Source: Isoetes taiwanensis (lineage: Eukaryota > Streptophyta > Lycopodiopsida > Isoetales > Isoetaceae). From it: a stretch of 64,000 nucleotides of DNA. The stretch lies in contig JAJEKV010000095.1 of assembly GCA_021234155.1 (NCBI GenBank), positions 3,112,621 through 3,176,620 of the forward strand. Direction: 5' to 3'. The position numbers and the translations under genes were made by a program. The notes under the pieces are model-generated. The model was given only the letters and a program-made list of their open reading frames with translations. It was not told the origin of the DNA and ran no database searches. Position 1 is the stretch's first letter, and each line of letters opens with the position of its first letter. Below, piece after piece: positions 47,497 through 58,229 of the stretch.

Positions 47497-48937
47497 TTGC
47501 ATTTGATAACCTTCCCTTTGCTCTATGCATATCCTTTTTTCCTCATTTTCTCACACACTTTCTTTTTCCCCTTTTCTTATTTTCACACATTTACTTTTCT
47601 CCTTCTCTCTCTTTTTTTTTTTTACCCTCTTCTCCCTCCTCTTTTTTTCTTTTTTCTCCTTCTCATTTTCCCTTTCCCTTTCCTTTCCCTTTCCCTTTTT
47701 TTTGTGGCTTTTTTCCTTCCCTTTTCACCTTTCTCCACCCCTTCCATTTTCTCATCTTTTTTCCCTTTCCTTTTCCATTCCTTTTGCTTTTCTCTTTTCC
47801 CTTCCTTTTGTCATGCCCTTTTTTGCATTCCCTTTTCCCCACCTTTTTTTTTATGTTTTCTTCCTCTCCTCACCCTTCTTCTTTATCTCATGTCTCTTTT
47901 TCCCATTTTCTTCTTTTTTTTTTATGCCTTTTTTCCTTTCCTTCCCCTTCCCTCCTTTTTCTTTTTCCCTTTCCTTCTTTTTCATCATTTCCCCCCTTTC
48001 CACCCCATTTTCCCGTGCCCAGCTTTTCCTCTTTCCTTCCCCTTTCCTTTTCTCTTTCCCTTCCCTTTCCCTTTTCCTTTCTCTTTCCTTTTTTCTTTTT
48101 TTTCCTTTTCTTTTTTTCCATGTATTTTTTTTTCCATTCCCTTTTTTCCACTTTTTTTTTTTTTTTTCATTTTCTGCCTTTCCTTACCCTTCCCTTTTCC
48201 CGTCCTATTCCCCTTTTTTTTTTCTTTTCCCCTTTCCCATGCTCTTTTTCCTTTGTTTTACCCTTTCTCCACCCCTTTCCCTCTTCAGTTTTCGTGCCCT
48301 TTTTCCCTTCCTCTTTTCCATTTTCCCTCCTTATTCCTCGTGTTCTTTTTTCTTTCCCCTTTCCTTTTTAGCCTCCCATTTCCTTTTCCTTTTCCTTCTT
48401 TTTTCATCTTTTTTCTCTTTTTGCATGCCCTTTTCGCCTTTTTTTTTCCACCCTTTTTTTTCCTTTTCCTCTTTTCCTTTCCATTTCCACCTTTTTTCAT
48501 TCCATTTTTCCACCTTTTTCAATGCCCTTTTCCTCCTTTTCCCCACCCTCTTCTCCTTTTCCTTTCCTCTTTTCCTATTCCATGAAGTTCTCTTTTAGGC
48601 ACCTTTTCCCTTTTCCCTTTTTCTTTCCTCACCCCTTTTTCCTCTTCGTTGCCGCGCCTCCTTCCTCTCCTTCTCCTTTTTTCCTCATGCCTTTTCCTAA
48701 GCCTTAGGGTTTATTTTCCATGCCCTTTTTCATCCACCATTCTTATCTTCCCTTTTTTCCCAATCTTATGTTAAAATTTTTCTTGCCTTTTCTTCTTTTC
48801 CTCCTTCCCCTTTTCTTTTCCCTTATTCATCCCTTTTTCCTTTTCATGATTGCTTTTTTGGTCCTTCCTTTTCTCCCTTTCTTGTCTTCTTTTAAAATTT
48901 CTTTTTCCCTTTCCGACTATGAAGAAAACGGGTGCCT
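47497..48937 (+). repeat. Pyrimidine-rich tract
   Basis: About 1.4 kb of C and T with irregular 'ttttccc', 'ccttttcc' words and occasional 'atg' or 'cac' islands. No regular period seen. The 362- and 357-codon frames in it are Phe/Pro/Ser/Leu low complexity in two frames at once and are not genes. Confidence 0.9.
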
Positions 48938-49964
48938 TTTTTGAGAACGATGAAAGGGAGAAAGGGGAAGATGAAAGGGAGGGGAAAAGGGAGAAAAGGA
49001 GGAAGGAAAAGGAAAAACGATAAAAGTGAAGAAAAGGGGAAGGGAAAGAATGAAAGGGAAGGAGAAAGGGGAAAGAAGGAGAAGAGGGGAAGGGGAGAGA
49101 AAAGGGGAAAAAGGAAGGGGAAGGGAAAAGAACGATGGAAGGGGAAAAGGGGAAAAGGAGAAGGGGAAGGGGAGAACAGATGAAGGGGAAAGGTCAAGAC
49201 AAGAGGAAAAAGGAAAGGGGTCAGAAAAGGGAAGATAAAAGGAATAAAGAAGTCGAGGATCGTGAGGGAAAGGAAAGAGAACCGCCATGAGATTAAGTAA
49301 AGTTGAGAGGAAAAGGAGATAAGGGGAAAATAAAGAAAAGGTTACAGGATCCATGGAAATCATGAGGGGACAAAGGGAACAGGAGAAGACGAGGAAAAAA
49401 GAAAAATTAAAAGAAGGGTGAAAGAAAGAGAGAAAAGAATGAAAGAGCCTCAAGGGATAAATAAAGAGGGGAGGAAAAAGGAGTTAAAGTCGAGATAAAG
49501 ACAAAATTAGAGACAAAGGGAATAGGAAGAGGAAGAGGAGAACCGCGAGGAAAAAGGGAAGAGTGGAAAAGTTGAAGTCACGAAGAAAAGGGGAAAAGAA
49601 CATGGAAAAGGGGAAAAACAAAGAAAGGAGAAAGTGGAAATGGGAGAAAAGGGGGAAGAGGATGGGGGAAAGAATAAAAGAATTATAAAGGTTTGAGAAT
49701 GGAAAGAGGCATATAGAAAAGGGAAAGGGAGCGGGGAAAGGGAAAATCAAAAGAAAGAGGGGAAAGAAAGAGGGGAAGGGGAACAGTCACAAAACAAAAG
49801 ATTAGGGGAAAGTATGAAAAGGAATGGAAAGAGTTAAGAGAGGAGAAAGGGGAGCGAAAAAGGAGAACAAAGAGCATATAGGGAGAAAAGGAGAGAAATG
49901 GAAGAGATGGGAGAACAAGTGATCAAAGGAAGAGGGTGGGGAGAAATGGAAAAAAGTCATGTCT
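48938..49964 (+). repeat. Purine-rich tract
   Basis: About 1 kb of A and G beginning within a few bases of the end of the pyrimidine tract, so the purine strand switches at about 48,937. Irregular 'ggggaaaagg' words. It ends in corrupted array sequence ('aaaagttcaag', 'gtgattgagcaaatcttgtc'). Confidence 0.9.
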
Positions 49965-50166
49965 TATGAAAAAGTTCAAGACCAGGTGATTGAGCAAATC
50001 TTGTCGCTTTAAGGCCTTGTGGCATAATCATTTGTTTGGACTTAGAAAAATTCTACACCTTGTTAAAAAAGAACGATATTTTTTCTTGAAAAGGGATTAC
50101 AAAAACATTTAATTGAGTTTAAATAATGAAGAGGGAAATTAAGGGGTAGGATTTGTATTACTTATT

Positions 50167-50232
50167 GCATTGGTGGTCTAGTGGTAGAATGGTACCTCTG
50201 CGATGCAATGATAAATTTTAGTTCCAGCACGC
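50167..50232 (+). pseudogene. tRNA-Gly copy, 3' part lost
   Basis: Acceptor 5' strand and D-arm are normal; after the anticodon region the sequence becomes 'gatgcaatgataaattt' and no T-arm or 3' acceptor exists. Confidence 0.8.
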
Positions 50233-50457
50233 ACTCTTCTAATTTGTTCTTGGCGCCAAGAGCCAAAAGAAGATTTAATGAATTAAACCATGTTGATAAT
50301 GACATAAGGATAAGCGAACAATCGATTGCACCATAGGGTGAAGAAATGAGATCGAAACTAATCTTGCTCTTCCAACCATCAAACATCGAGGAATGAGAAT
50401 AAATGACTAGCCAAATCTATCCTCTAAATATCTCAATGATCTAATTCCACATCTTTG

Positions 50458-50480
50458 ATGGATGTGCGAGTGGTTATTGG
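50458..50480 (+). pseudogene. tRNA-Ser 5' fragment at a recombination junction
   Basis: 'atggatgtgcgagtggttat' then an abrupt jump to 'tgcattaaaccatgttgata', which is the spacer after Gly. A unit-sized piece is missing, as expected from unequal exchange or deletion between units. Confidence 0.8.
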
Positions 50481-50662
50481 TGCATTAAACCATGTTGATA
50501 ATGACATAAGGATAAGCGAGCAATGGAGTGCACCATGGGGTGAGAAATGAATCGAAGCTAAATCTTGCTCTTCCAACCATCAAACATGAGAATGAGAGAG
50601 AATAAATGACTAGCCAAATCCTATCCTCCTAAATATCTCAATGATCTAATTCCACATCTGGC

Positions 50663-50742
50663 GTGGATGTGCCAGAGTGGTTATTGGGCATGTTAGAAAT
50701 CATGTGGGCTTTGCTCGCATGGGTTTGAATCTATCATCCACG
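50663..50742 (+). tRNA. tRNA-Ser(AGA), near full length
   Basis: Matched acceptor gtggatg/catccac and full D-arm gccagagtgg. 'gactagaaatc' is shortened to 'gttagaaatc'; T-arm changed to gggtttgaatc. Confidence 0.8.
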
Positions 50743-51153
50743 TGTAGGAGCTTGTTCATATTATTTTATAGTCCTATAACATCGTCCATTCGATTAATAT
50801 TTAGAGTTTGTCATTGATTCCCTCGCACTCTTCCAGCGGGCAATATTCTAGGGTTTATGCATAGCCCCATTAGTGGCACCAATGCTCGACATTGTTATTC
50901 ACATGTTAATTCTTTCAATTTTTTTATGATATCAAGTTCAAGCATGGAAGAACACTGATTGATTGAGCAAATCTTTATGCGGCTTTATGCCTTGGCAAAA
51001 TCGTTTGTTTGGACTTATTAGAAGAACAACCATTCCACACCTTATTGTCACGACCCGCGATTTTTTTGAGGAAGCTGGATTATGAGATGCATTTATTTAG
51101 TTGGTTGTATGTTGCTTGTTAATTAAGACCAATTATTCATTTATATTACTTGT

Positions 51154-51220
51154 GCATTGGTGGTCTAGTGGTAGAATAGTACCCCAGTCTGGAACCGAGG
51201 GTTGATTCTCGACCAATGCA
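51154..51220 (+). pseudogene. tRNA-Gly copy, short
   Basis: 67 nt; anticodon arm ccccagtctgga; T-arm gagggttgattc. Confidence 0.8.
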
Positions 51221-51475
51221 TCTGTCGGTTCAACTCTTCTAATTTTTGTTCTTGGTAAAGGCAAAAAGAAGATTTAATGCATTAAACCATGTTGATAATG
51301 ACATAGGATAAGCGAGCAATGGATTGCCACCATAGGGTGAGAAATGAGATCGAGCTAATCTTGCTCTTCTTCAACCATCAAACATCGGAATGAGAGAATA
51401 AATGACTAGCCAAATCTATCCTCCTAAATATCTCAATGATCTAGAAGTATCGGGAAGTATTCCACATCTTTGGCG

Positions 51476-51552
51476 ATGGATGTGCAGTGGTTATTAGGCA
51501 TGACTGAAATCATGTAAATATTGCTACATATGGGTTGAGATCCTATCATCCG
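51476..51552 (+). pseudogene. tRNA-Ser copy, degenerate
   Basis: Anticodon loop broken (gactgaaatc), variable arm changed (gtaaatattgcta), T-arm gggttgagatcc. Confidence 0.75.
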
Positions 51553-51941
51553 TGTGGAAGCTTGTTCATATTATTTAATTCCCTATCACATCGTCCATTC
51601 GATTTAATATTTAGAGTTTTTTCATTGATTGGCAATATTCTAGAGTTTATGCATGAAAGCCCCATTAGTGGCACACCAATGCTTCGAACATTGTTACTCA
51701 TTCACATGTTAATTCTTTCAATTTTTATGATATCAAGTTCAAGCATGGAAGAACACGATGATTGAGCAAATCTTGTCACTTTATGCCTTGGCATAATCAT
51801 TTGTTTGGACTTATTAGAAGAACAACCATTCACGCACCTTATTATGCGACCACGATATTTTTGAGGCGGATTATGAGATGCATTTAGTTAGGTTGGTTGT
51901 ATGTGCTTGATGAATTAAAGGTATTCATTTATATTACTTGT

Positions 51942-52013
51942 GCATTGGTTGGTCTAGTGGTAAGAATAGTACCCACCCACGGTACGGACCGAGTTAGATT
52001 CTCGGCCAATGCA
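51942..52013 (+). pseudogene. tRNA-Gly copy, anticodon changed
   Basis: 72 nt. The anticodon stem can pair (ggtac is kept) but the loop region reads cccacccac, so GCC is lost. Acceptor ends in gcaaaa. Confidence 0.78.
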
Positions 52014-52154
52014 AAACGTGGTTCAACTCTTCCAATTTTCTTCTTGGCATGAGAGCCAAAGAAGATTTAATGCATTAAACCATGTTGATAATGACATAAG
52101 GATAAGCGAGAGCAATCGATTGCACCATAATTGTGAGAAAATGAGATCGAAGCT

Positions 52155-52328
52155 CTCGGATATTAAGCCCGATATCTTGAATTTTGCTAGCCATGTAGAA
52201 TCTATTTGCTTCTCTTTTTCATTGTTTTCTAATATGGGATGCTTGATGATGTTGCGAACCTACCGTTATCTAATCCTTGTTTTGTTGTTTTAAAAGTTGC
52301 CTAAAATTATAATATGGCATTTTTTTAG
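52155..52328. other. About 175-bp foreign insert in the array
   Basis: Sequence between 'gagatcgaagct' and 'ggttgctagccaaatcc' that other B-type units do not have (compare 60,255-60,290, where only 'aatcttgct' separates them). AT-rich, no hairpin or terminal repeat recognised. Confidence 0.6.
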
Positions 52329-52400
52329 TGGTTGCTAGCCAAATCCTATCCTCTAAATATTTCAATGATCTAAGAAGAAGCGAGTATTCCACATCTTTTC

Positions 52401-52488
52401 GTGGATGTGCGAGGAGGAAGTGTTTATTGGGCATGACTAGAAATCATGGGGGGCTTTGCTTTCGCATAGGTTGAATCCTATCATCCGA
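52401..52488 (+). tRNA. tRNA-Ser(AGA), type B, damaged
   Basis: Acceptor and anticodon loop CTAGAAA present; the D-arm is expanded (gcgaggaggaagtgttt), with extra G's in the variable arm. Confidence 0.7.
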
Positions 52489-52898
52489 TGTAGGACTTTT
52501 TTAGTACTATTTTATAGTCCCTATCACATCGTCAATTCGATTAATACTTAGAGTTTGTCATTGATTCCCTCGCACTCTTCCAGCGGCGCTTAATATTCTA
52601 GGGTTTATGCATAGCCCCCTTAGTGGCACCACGAATGCTCAACATTGTTACTCATTCACATGTTAGTTCTTTCAATTTTTTATGATATCAAGTTCAAGCA
52701 TGGAAAAACCACGGTGATTAGCAAATCTTGTCGCTTTATGCCTTGGCAAAATCATTTGTTTGGACTTATTAGAAGAAACAACCATTCTGCACCTTATCGT
52801 GCGACCACGATATTTTTGAAGCTGGATTATGAGATGCATTTGATTGAGTTGGTTGTATGTGCTTGTTAATTAAGAAGGTGTTATTCATTTGTATTTGT

Positions 52899-52976
52899 GC
52901 ATTGGTGGTCTAGTGGTAGAATAGTACCCTTACCCGCGATCTGATGCGGACTTGAGTTCGATTCTCGGCCAATGCA
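52899..52976 (+). pseudogene. tRNA-Gly copy, expanded anticodon arm
   Basis: 78 nt; the arm reads cccttacccgcgatctgatgcggacttgag. Acceptor and T-arm normal. Confidence 0.8.
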
Positions 52977-53299
52977 TCTGTGGTTCAACTCTTCTAATTT
53001 TTGTTCTTGGTTAAAGGCCAAAAGAAGATTTAATCTTGATAATGACATATAGGATAAGCGAGCAATGATCTCCTCTTTAATTTTGTTCTTTAAACCAAGA
53101 GCCAAAAGAAGATTTAATGATAATGACATAAGGATAAGCGAGGCAATCGAGTTACACCATGGTGAGAAATGAGATCGAAGCTAATCTTGCTCTTCCAACC
53201 ATCAAACATCGAATGAGAGAGAATAAATGACTAGCCAAATCCTATCCTCCTAAATATCTCAATGATCTAAGAAGCCCGGAAGTATTCCATATCTTTGGT

Positions 53300-53377
53300 G
53301 TGGATGTGCGAGTGGTTATTTGGGCATGATTAGAAATCATGGGATTTGCTCGCATAGGTTGAATCCTATCATCCGCG
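53300..53377 (+). tRNA. tRNA-Ser copy
   Basis: Loop TTAGAAA keeps the AGA anticodon, but the stem strand is shortened (atcatggg). T-loop C missing. Confidence 0.72.
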
Positions 53378-53794
53378 TGTAGGAGCTTGTTCATATTATT
53401 TTATAGTCCCTATCACATCGATCCATTCGATTAATATTTAGAGTTTGTCATTCCAGTTCCCTCGCACTCTTCCACTTTGGCGCCAATATTCTAGAGTTTA
53501 TGCATAGCCCCCATTAGTAGCACACCAATAACCGACATTTGTTACTCATTCACATTTTAATTCTTTCAATTTTTATGATATCAAGTTCAAGCATGGAAAA
53601 ACGGTGATTGAGCAAAATCTTGTCCATTTGTATGCCTTGGCATGTCGTTTGTTTGGACTTATTAGAAGAACAACCATTTCACGCACCTTGTTATGCGACC
53701 ACGATATTTTTTTTGGTGGATTATGAGATGCATTTTATTGAGTTGGTTGTATGTGCTTGTTTAATTAAGAAGGTATTCATTTTGTATTACTTGT

Positions 53795-53881
53795 GCATTG
53801 GTGGTCTAGTGGTAGAATAATAGTGCCTGCCCTGCCAGTCTGGACCGAGGAGTTCGATTCTCGGCCAGTAAATCCTTTTGT
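53795..53881 (+). pseudogene. tRNA-Gly copy, expanded and 3'-damaged
   Basis: About 87 nt. The anticodon arm has duplicated pieces (cctgccctgccag); the 3' acceptor reads ccagtaaa and cannot pair. Confidence 0.75.
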
Positions 53882-54102
53882 GGTTCTTAGGCGCCAAAGA
53901 GCAAAAGAAGATTTAATGTATTAAACCATGTTGATAATGACATAAGGATGGCTGACAATCGGTGCACCATAGTGTGAAATGGGATCGAAGCTAATCTTAG
54001 TTTGCTCTTCCAACCATCAAACATCACAATGAGAGAGAACAAATCCTATCCCCTAAATATTTCAATGATCTAAGAAGAAGCGGAGTATTCCACATCTTTG
54101 TC

Positions 54103-54181
54103 TTGGATGTGCAGTGTTTATTGGGCATGACTAGAAATCATGTGGGCTTTCCCCTTATGGGGTTCAATCCTATCATCCGCG
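54103..54181 (+). tRNA. tRNA-Ser(AGA), type B, damaged
   Basis: Anticodon arm intact. Starts ttggatg; variable and T-arm region changed (ccccttatggggttcaatcc). Confidence 0.7.
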
Positions 54182-54372
54182 TGTAGGAGTTTTTTTTTTT
54201 TTCATATTATTTTATAGTCCTATCACATCGTCAATTCGGATTAATACTTAGGTTTGCCATTCAGATTCCCTCACGCACTCTTCCATTGGCCTTAATATTC
54301 TAGGGTTTATGCATAGCCCCCTTAATTGGCTGCAGATGCTCAACATTGTTACTCATTCACATGTTAATTCTT

Positions 54373-54382
54373 TCAATTTTTT
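54373..54382 (+). repeat. Target site duplication, left (LINE 4)
   Basis: 'tcaatttttt', repeated at 58,220-58,229. The same sequence and site as LINE copy 1, so both descend from one insertion. Confidence 0.8.
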
Positions 54383-54479
54383 TTTTTTTTTTTTTTGAAG
54401 GCAAGATATTTAAATTTTATTAATAAATAACTAGTAATGGTGCCCAGCGTTGCTGGGCAATTGTTTGAAACGTGTAAGG

Positions 54480-56600
54480 TTGTTTATAGTGACGCTCACT
54501 TCAGAACATGCTTCACATTTGCTTTCAATTGTGTGGTAGCTCTCCCTTTTAATGCATGAGCAAGAGCTTAAAGCTAGAGTTGTTTTTTCCCTTTGTGGTG
54601 TTGAACATATAAACACTCACTGGCATGTATAGCTATACAACCCAAAAAGACTAAATTAAGTCAAAAAAATTGAAAATCCAAACCTAAAATGGCCAATGCA
54701 AAATCACATCAATGCTAAGGAAAACGGTGCGGGTTTTCTAATGGTAAATTAGAACTATTGGTATGGTAGAATTAAAAGCAAATGGTAAGGCAGAACTATA
54801 TTGGTATGGTAGAATTAGAAGCAATGCAATGTCCGTGAAGAGCAATTTGTGTGATTGTTAAGTTGTTTACAATGTAATGCTTTAGCCAGGCTTGCTCAAT
54901 TCGTATTGTTTATAATGTAATGCTTTAGCCAGCCATTATTTTAGCCACTCAACTATAAATATTTTTTTGCTTTATAGCACATATTGTCCAATTTTTTTGA
55001 AATTGCATCAGTTTGTAGCTCCATTTCTAGGGCATTAAGCAAGGGCATGTACTAATCGAGCATATAAAGGCAACAGACGTTCGGTATCAAGCTAGTTCTT
55101 TTACCACATTGAAGTTTATGTGCAACCAACTAAAAACATTTGACCGATGTGCATGCCCTATAAAGCATGTACAGCACATGTTCATGTTCGATTTCAAGGC
55201 TAGTCCTTTTACTACTTTGAAATTTAGGTACATCCAACTAAAAACATTCTGTGACAGTCCGTATGAGTCTGCACATATATGAGCATCATAAGAATGAAAT
55301 AGTGCAATCACAAATTTGGTTTATGAATGGTCAATTTATTGAATTGTGCCAGATTTTCTCCATGGTGTCACCTGCCATGGCACTCAAGATGATCAAAGTT
55401 GGACTCTTTGGGTTAATATGAGGATATGAGTCGGTGAAGAACTAAACATCATAACTAAATGTTAAGAGTATGTAGCAGTATTAGAGTTGCCACAGATCAT
55501 ACTATGCCTAGTAGTCTGTACTTCCTTACTCATCAAGAACGTTTTAAAGAGAAATACATGAATGGAGTCATGGGATCACTTTCAATTCATAGTAGCCTAG
55601 GAGATCCCTGACTCCCAACGTCACAAACTTGGAGCCTTGGTTTTCAAAGTTAAACACCTGCGGTATAATGCAAACGCAAGCTCGATACTTCACATAAACA
55701 TCATGTGCAGCCTGTAGTAAACATAGCCTAAGAGAGAAACCATACAGAATGGAGCTGGAGCAGACCTGTACTTCCTTCTATTAAATCAGTCATACATTAT
55801 GGATAGGGAGCAAGGCCAAAGGATCAGAGACATATATCAACGCTGTGGCATAGAATTAAACACGACCAGATCCAGCATGTTTTGGCGGTTTTGTAAACCC
55901 CAAGACCAAATGCCAGTAATTTTTCCAAATGTTGAAGCCCATCCAGCAGCTCCCTAGAAGATAAGCCATGCATCTGCAGATTTGGGTTAAATTCTGGACA
56001 AAAGCGTAGAACAAAGAACCAAGAAATTTACCCTGCAGAAGATGCTCCAGAACCCATCAAAATTGGCGTAAGATTAAACCCACCAAGCTGAGGTATGTGT
56101 TTTGCTTTTGATTACATCAATCTTCTGTGAGTTGCTGGTTCTGTACGTCTACTTGGTAAACTATGCAGGGAGCAGCTACCAAGCTCCTATCATGAAACTC
56201 AAAAATAAATCTTGAACTATGGATATTTCCAGGCCCATCTAGAAGCAACAATCTTGTTCCTGCTAAAGGCTAATTAGCCCACGTAGCTACTTCCATGACT
56301 TGCATCTCACCTTCTAAACTAAAAGGTATAACCATGTTGGCATCATAACAATTTTCCTTTGACATTAATTAAGACTTGCCAAACATGGGACTACTCATAT
56401 AAGAATTTGCACAAAAAACTGTTCTCAAAATTTGCAAATCTGCTTATTCAGGATTATAAGGAGAGCTTTGTCTAATAACAGCTTTGCTCCCATAACAGGA
56501 CAATGGAAATAATCCAATACACTCACCAGGAGTAGGAAGATTGTTGGAATGAGACCTGCATATGTTGTTTAAGCCACCAATTGATCGTCTAAACAGCTCC
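54480..56600. other. Helitron B interior, no recognised gene
   Basis: AT-rich, single-copy-looking sequence, probably introns or other captured host DNA. A near-repeat ('tttaccaca/ttgaagttt..gcaaccaac' against 'tttactac/tttgaaattt..catccaac') lies at 55,095-55,255. Frames up to 74 codons show no family resemblance. Confidence 0.4.
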
Positions 56601-56613
56601 ATCCTCTGTTTAC

Positions 56614-56755
56614 CTTAGGGCAGTTCTTCCCCTTATGCTCAAAATTTCCAAATCCAGAAGCTGCTCACAGACCGTATCAAAGGCAAGAGGCGGCAAAAAG
56701 ACCTGCTACATGAAGCAAGTCATATGTTCTCGGATATGTGGAAAAGGCCTCGCAC
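56614..56755 (-). pseudogene. Captured methyltransferase exon 3, frameshifted
   Basis: After acceptor TGCAG it reads CEAFSTYPRTYDLLHVAGLF, matching the PMT block CEAFSTYPRTYDLlHa.glf. The frame is then lost; in another frame VCEQLLDLEILSIRGRTALR resembles the following block up to a donor-like CTAAG|GTA. The 83-bp intron before it is retained. Confidence 0.88.
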
Positions 56756-56838
56756 CTGCACATCATCACATCTTGTCTTGTTAATAAATTGTAGTGACTA
56801 TATCATGCACATATGAATAAGATTTTATTTCTTCTCAC

Positions 56839-56919
56839 CAGTCATAAGATCATCTATGAGTGCTGCGGCAAAGCTTCCATACTTGGTATTCATGTCCATC
56901 ACATTTCGTATCGGTTCTC
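56839..56919 (-). pseudogene. Captured methyltransferase exon 2
   Basis: Translates as IRNVMDMNTKYGSFAAALID..LMTG, the hallmark RNVMDMN..(G)FAAAL block of PMT proteins. Bounded by an acceptor-like 'cccag' and a donor-like TG|GTGAG. One exon of 81 bp. Confidence 0.88.
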
Positions 56920-57621
56920 TGGGACAAAGTTCTAAGAAACCATAAAAAAATGCTACGATTATGTTTGACGCTCAGTAACATACTATGTGCGTGCGTATTT
57001 CAATGTCAATCCAACATTCAGAAAACATAGCTGCTAGTGTATATGGCAGATCGACTGAGAAAGATCTTTTTTGTTCTACATTTACTAATGATTTGTTAAG
57101 TTCCATATTTGCATCACAATAGAGATAAGGCTATCATTTTGGGTCTCTCTAAACTCAGAGACAAACAACTCCAGCAGTAAAAGCGCATGCAGTTAAAATC
57201 TAGACTTTGCAAGCCATGAGAAAAATGCATGCCAAGAACAAAGTTGACACGTGATGTCTCAGATTCCAAAACCACACAGCACTAAAGTTCAAAATTTCAG
57301 TACTGCGACAGGCCGGAATATAACGAAAAACTATTCAAGATCATAAAGCGAAGAGGGAATATATCAAGAGATTTCATGAAGCATGCATATACACATAAGC
57401 CTAAAACTATTCATCTGCATCTAAATCCTAGAAAAATCATCAGGCTAGAAGCATCAGATCACCTTTTTGCTACAGGTAGCAGATTATGCCGTCCAAGCCA
57501 TCGCCTTCACCGGAGCTGCAGATCGAGACTATTTCAACGTGTCGGAACGAAAAACGTTTACCCTAGAACATATACATTACTAACCTCCTTCAGTACCAAG
57601 CTCCTTTTGTCTTTTCAGTAC

Positions 57622-57799
57622 CAAGCTGTGGGAGGACCTTCTTGTATTGTTGAACTCGTTTCTTCCACATCCTAGTATCTGCTTTAAAACCACCACTGCT
57701 TCCACCTGAGAAAAACCGAACCCAATCGGATGGAGTAACCAAGCGTTCTGGCCATGGAAGGACGGCAACAGAACCAGCAGATAACCCTAAAACATCCAA
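57622..57799 (-). pseudogene. Captured methyltransferase exon 1 (PMT family, PF03141-like)
   Basis: Reads VLPWPERLVTP, then FKADTRMWKKRVQQYKKV. This is the block of plant PMT-type putative SAM methyltransferases (normally PWPeRl..p.r, then F..Dt..WkkrV..Yk). A donor-like CTTG|GTACTG lies at its 3' end. The family's first half, including the N-terminal membrane anchor, is missing, so the protein cannot be made. Captured host fragment inside Helitron B. Confidence 0.85.
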
Positions 57800-58219
57800 A
57801 TCGAGCGAGAAGAAAAAATCAGGGGCTATCTAGACCGTTTATCTCGTAGATCAAATCTGGGCCGTCCGATTTAGGGCTGGGTCCAACACTTACACTATAA
57901 CATTATAATATAAGATGGTATACAACCTTATTTATAAGCCTCCCATAGGCCAGATAGGAAATATTTGCATTTTTCAAATCAAACAACTATGACAACTTTG
58001 AGTAGACAAAAGAGAGGATTAGTACTCCGTTTGAATTCCCGCTCAACCTCTTCCCTCCCAAAGCCTAGTATTAGGGGGCTCCTACCTCGTTCCTGTGTGT
58101 AGTACTGAAGATAACCGCCTCGCTCGTCCCGCTCTAGGAAGTACTATAGGAGCATGGCTTCTTACTTTCCTGCCTCCCTTCGCGTCCATCACAATGTTGC
58201 ATAGCCATTTGTTGCATAG

Positions 58220-58229
58220 TCAATTTTTT
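58220..58229 (+). repeat. Target site duplication, right (LINE 4)
   Basis: Second 'tcaatttttt', followed by normal array sequence 'atgatatcaag'. Confidence 0.8.

Larger units (their letters stand above)
49965..54382 (+). repeat. tRNA-Ser/tRNA-Gly tandem array, block 2
   Basis: Same unit as block 1. It resumes with a corrupted B-type half-unit after the purine tract and runs through five Gly and six Ser copies to the second LINE copy. It includes a truncated unit at 50,458-50,480, a 180-bp foreign insert near 52,155 and a local duplication near 53,030-53,130. Confidence 0.95.
54431..57915 (-). mobile_element. Helitron B, complete non-autonomous element with captured gene pieces
   Basis: Read on the - strand it starts TCTTATATTATAATG at 57,915 and ends GCCCAGCAACGCTGGGC, ten bases, CTAG at 54,431. 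These are the classic Helitron features: 5' TC, 3' hairpin, CTRR end and insertion between A and T. The empty site 'aataaataa|tggtat' is preserved at 45,534. Length is 3,485 bp. No Rep/helicase sequence is visible, so it is non-autonomous. Its 5' part carries three exons of a PMT-type methyltransferase gene in the same orientation, with introns. The rest (54,480-56,600) is non-repetitive, unrecognised sequence. Confidence 0.93.
54383..58219 (-). mobile_element. Truncated LINE copy 2, interrupted by Helitron B
   Basis: T-run, 'gaaggcaagatatttaaat' and 'aataaataa' at the left, then the Helitron (54,431-57,915), then the 304-bp remainder (57,916-58,219) that is almost identical to 45,535-45,840. 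The LINE itself is only about 350 bp. The array resumes cleanly at 'atgatatcaagttcaagc'. Confidence 0.9.

Noticed and set aside
47497-48598. Frames of 362 and 357 codons in the pyrimidine tract
   Set aside because: Both cover the same DNA in different frames and consist of Phe/Pro/Ser/Leu; any stop-poor C/T tract gives this. No domain, no gene structure.
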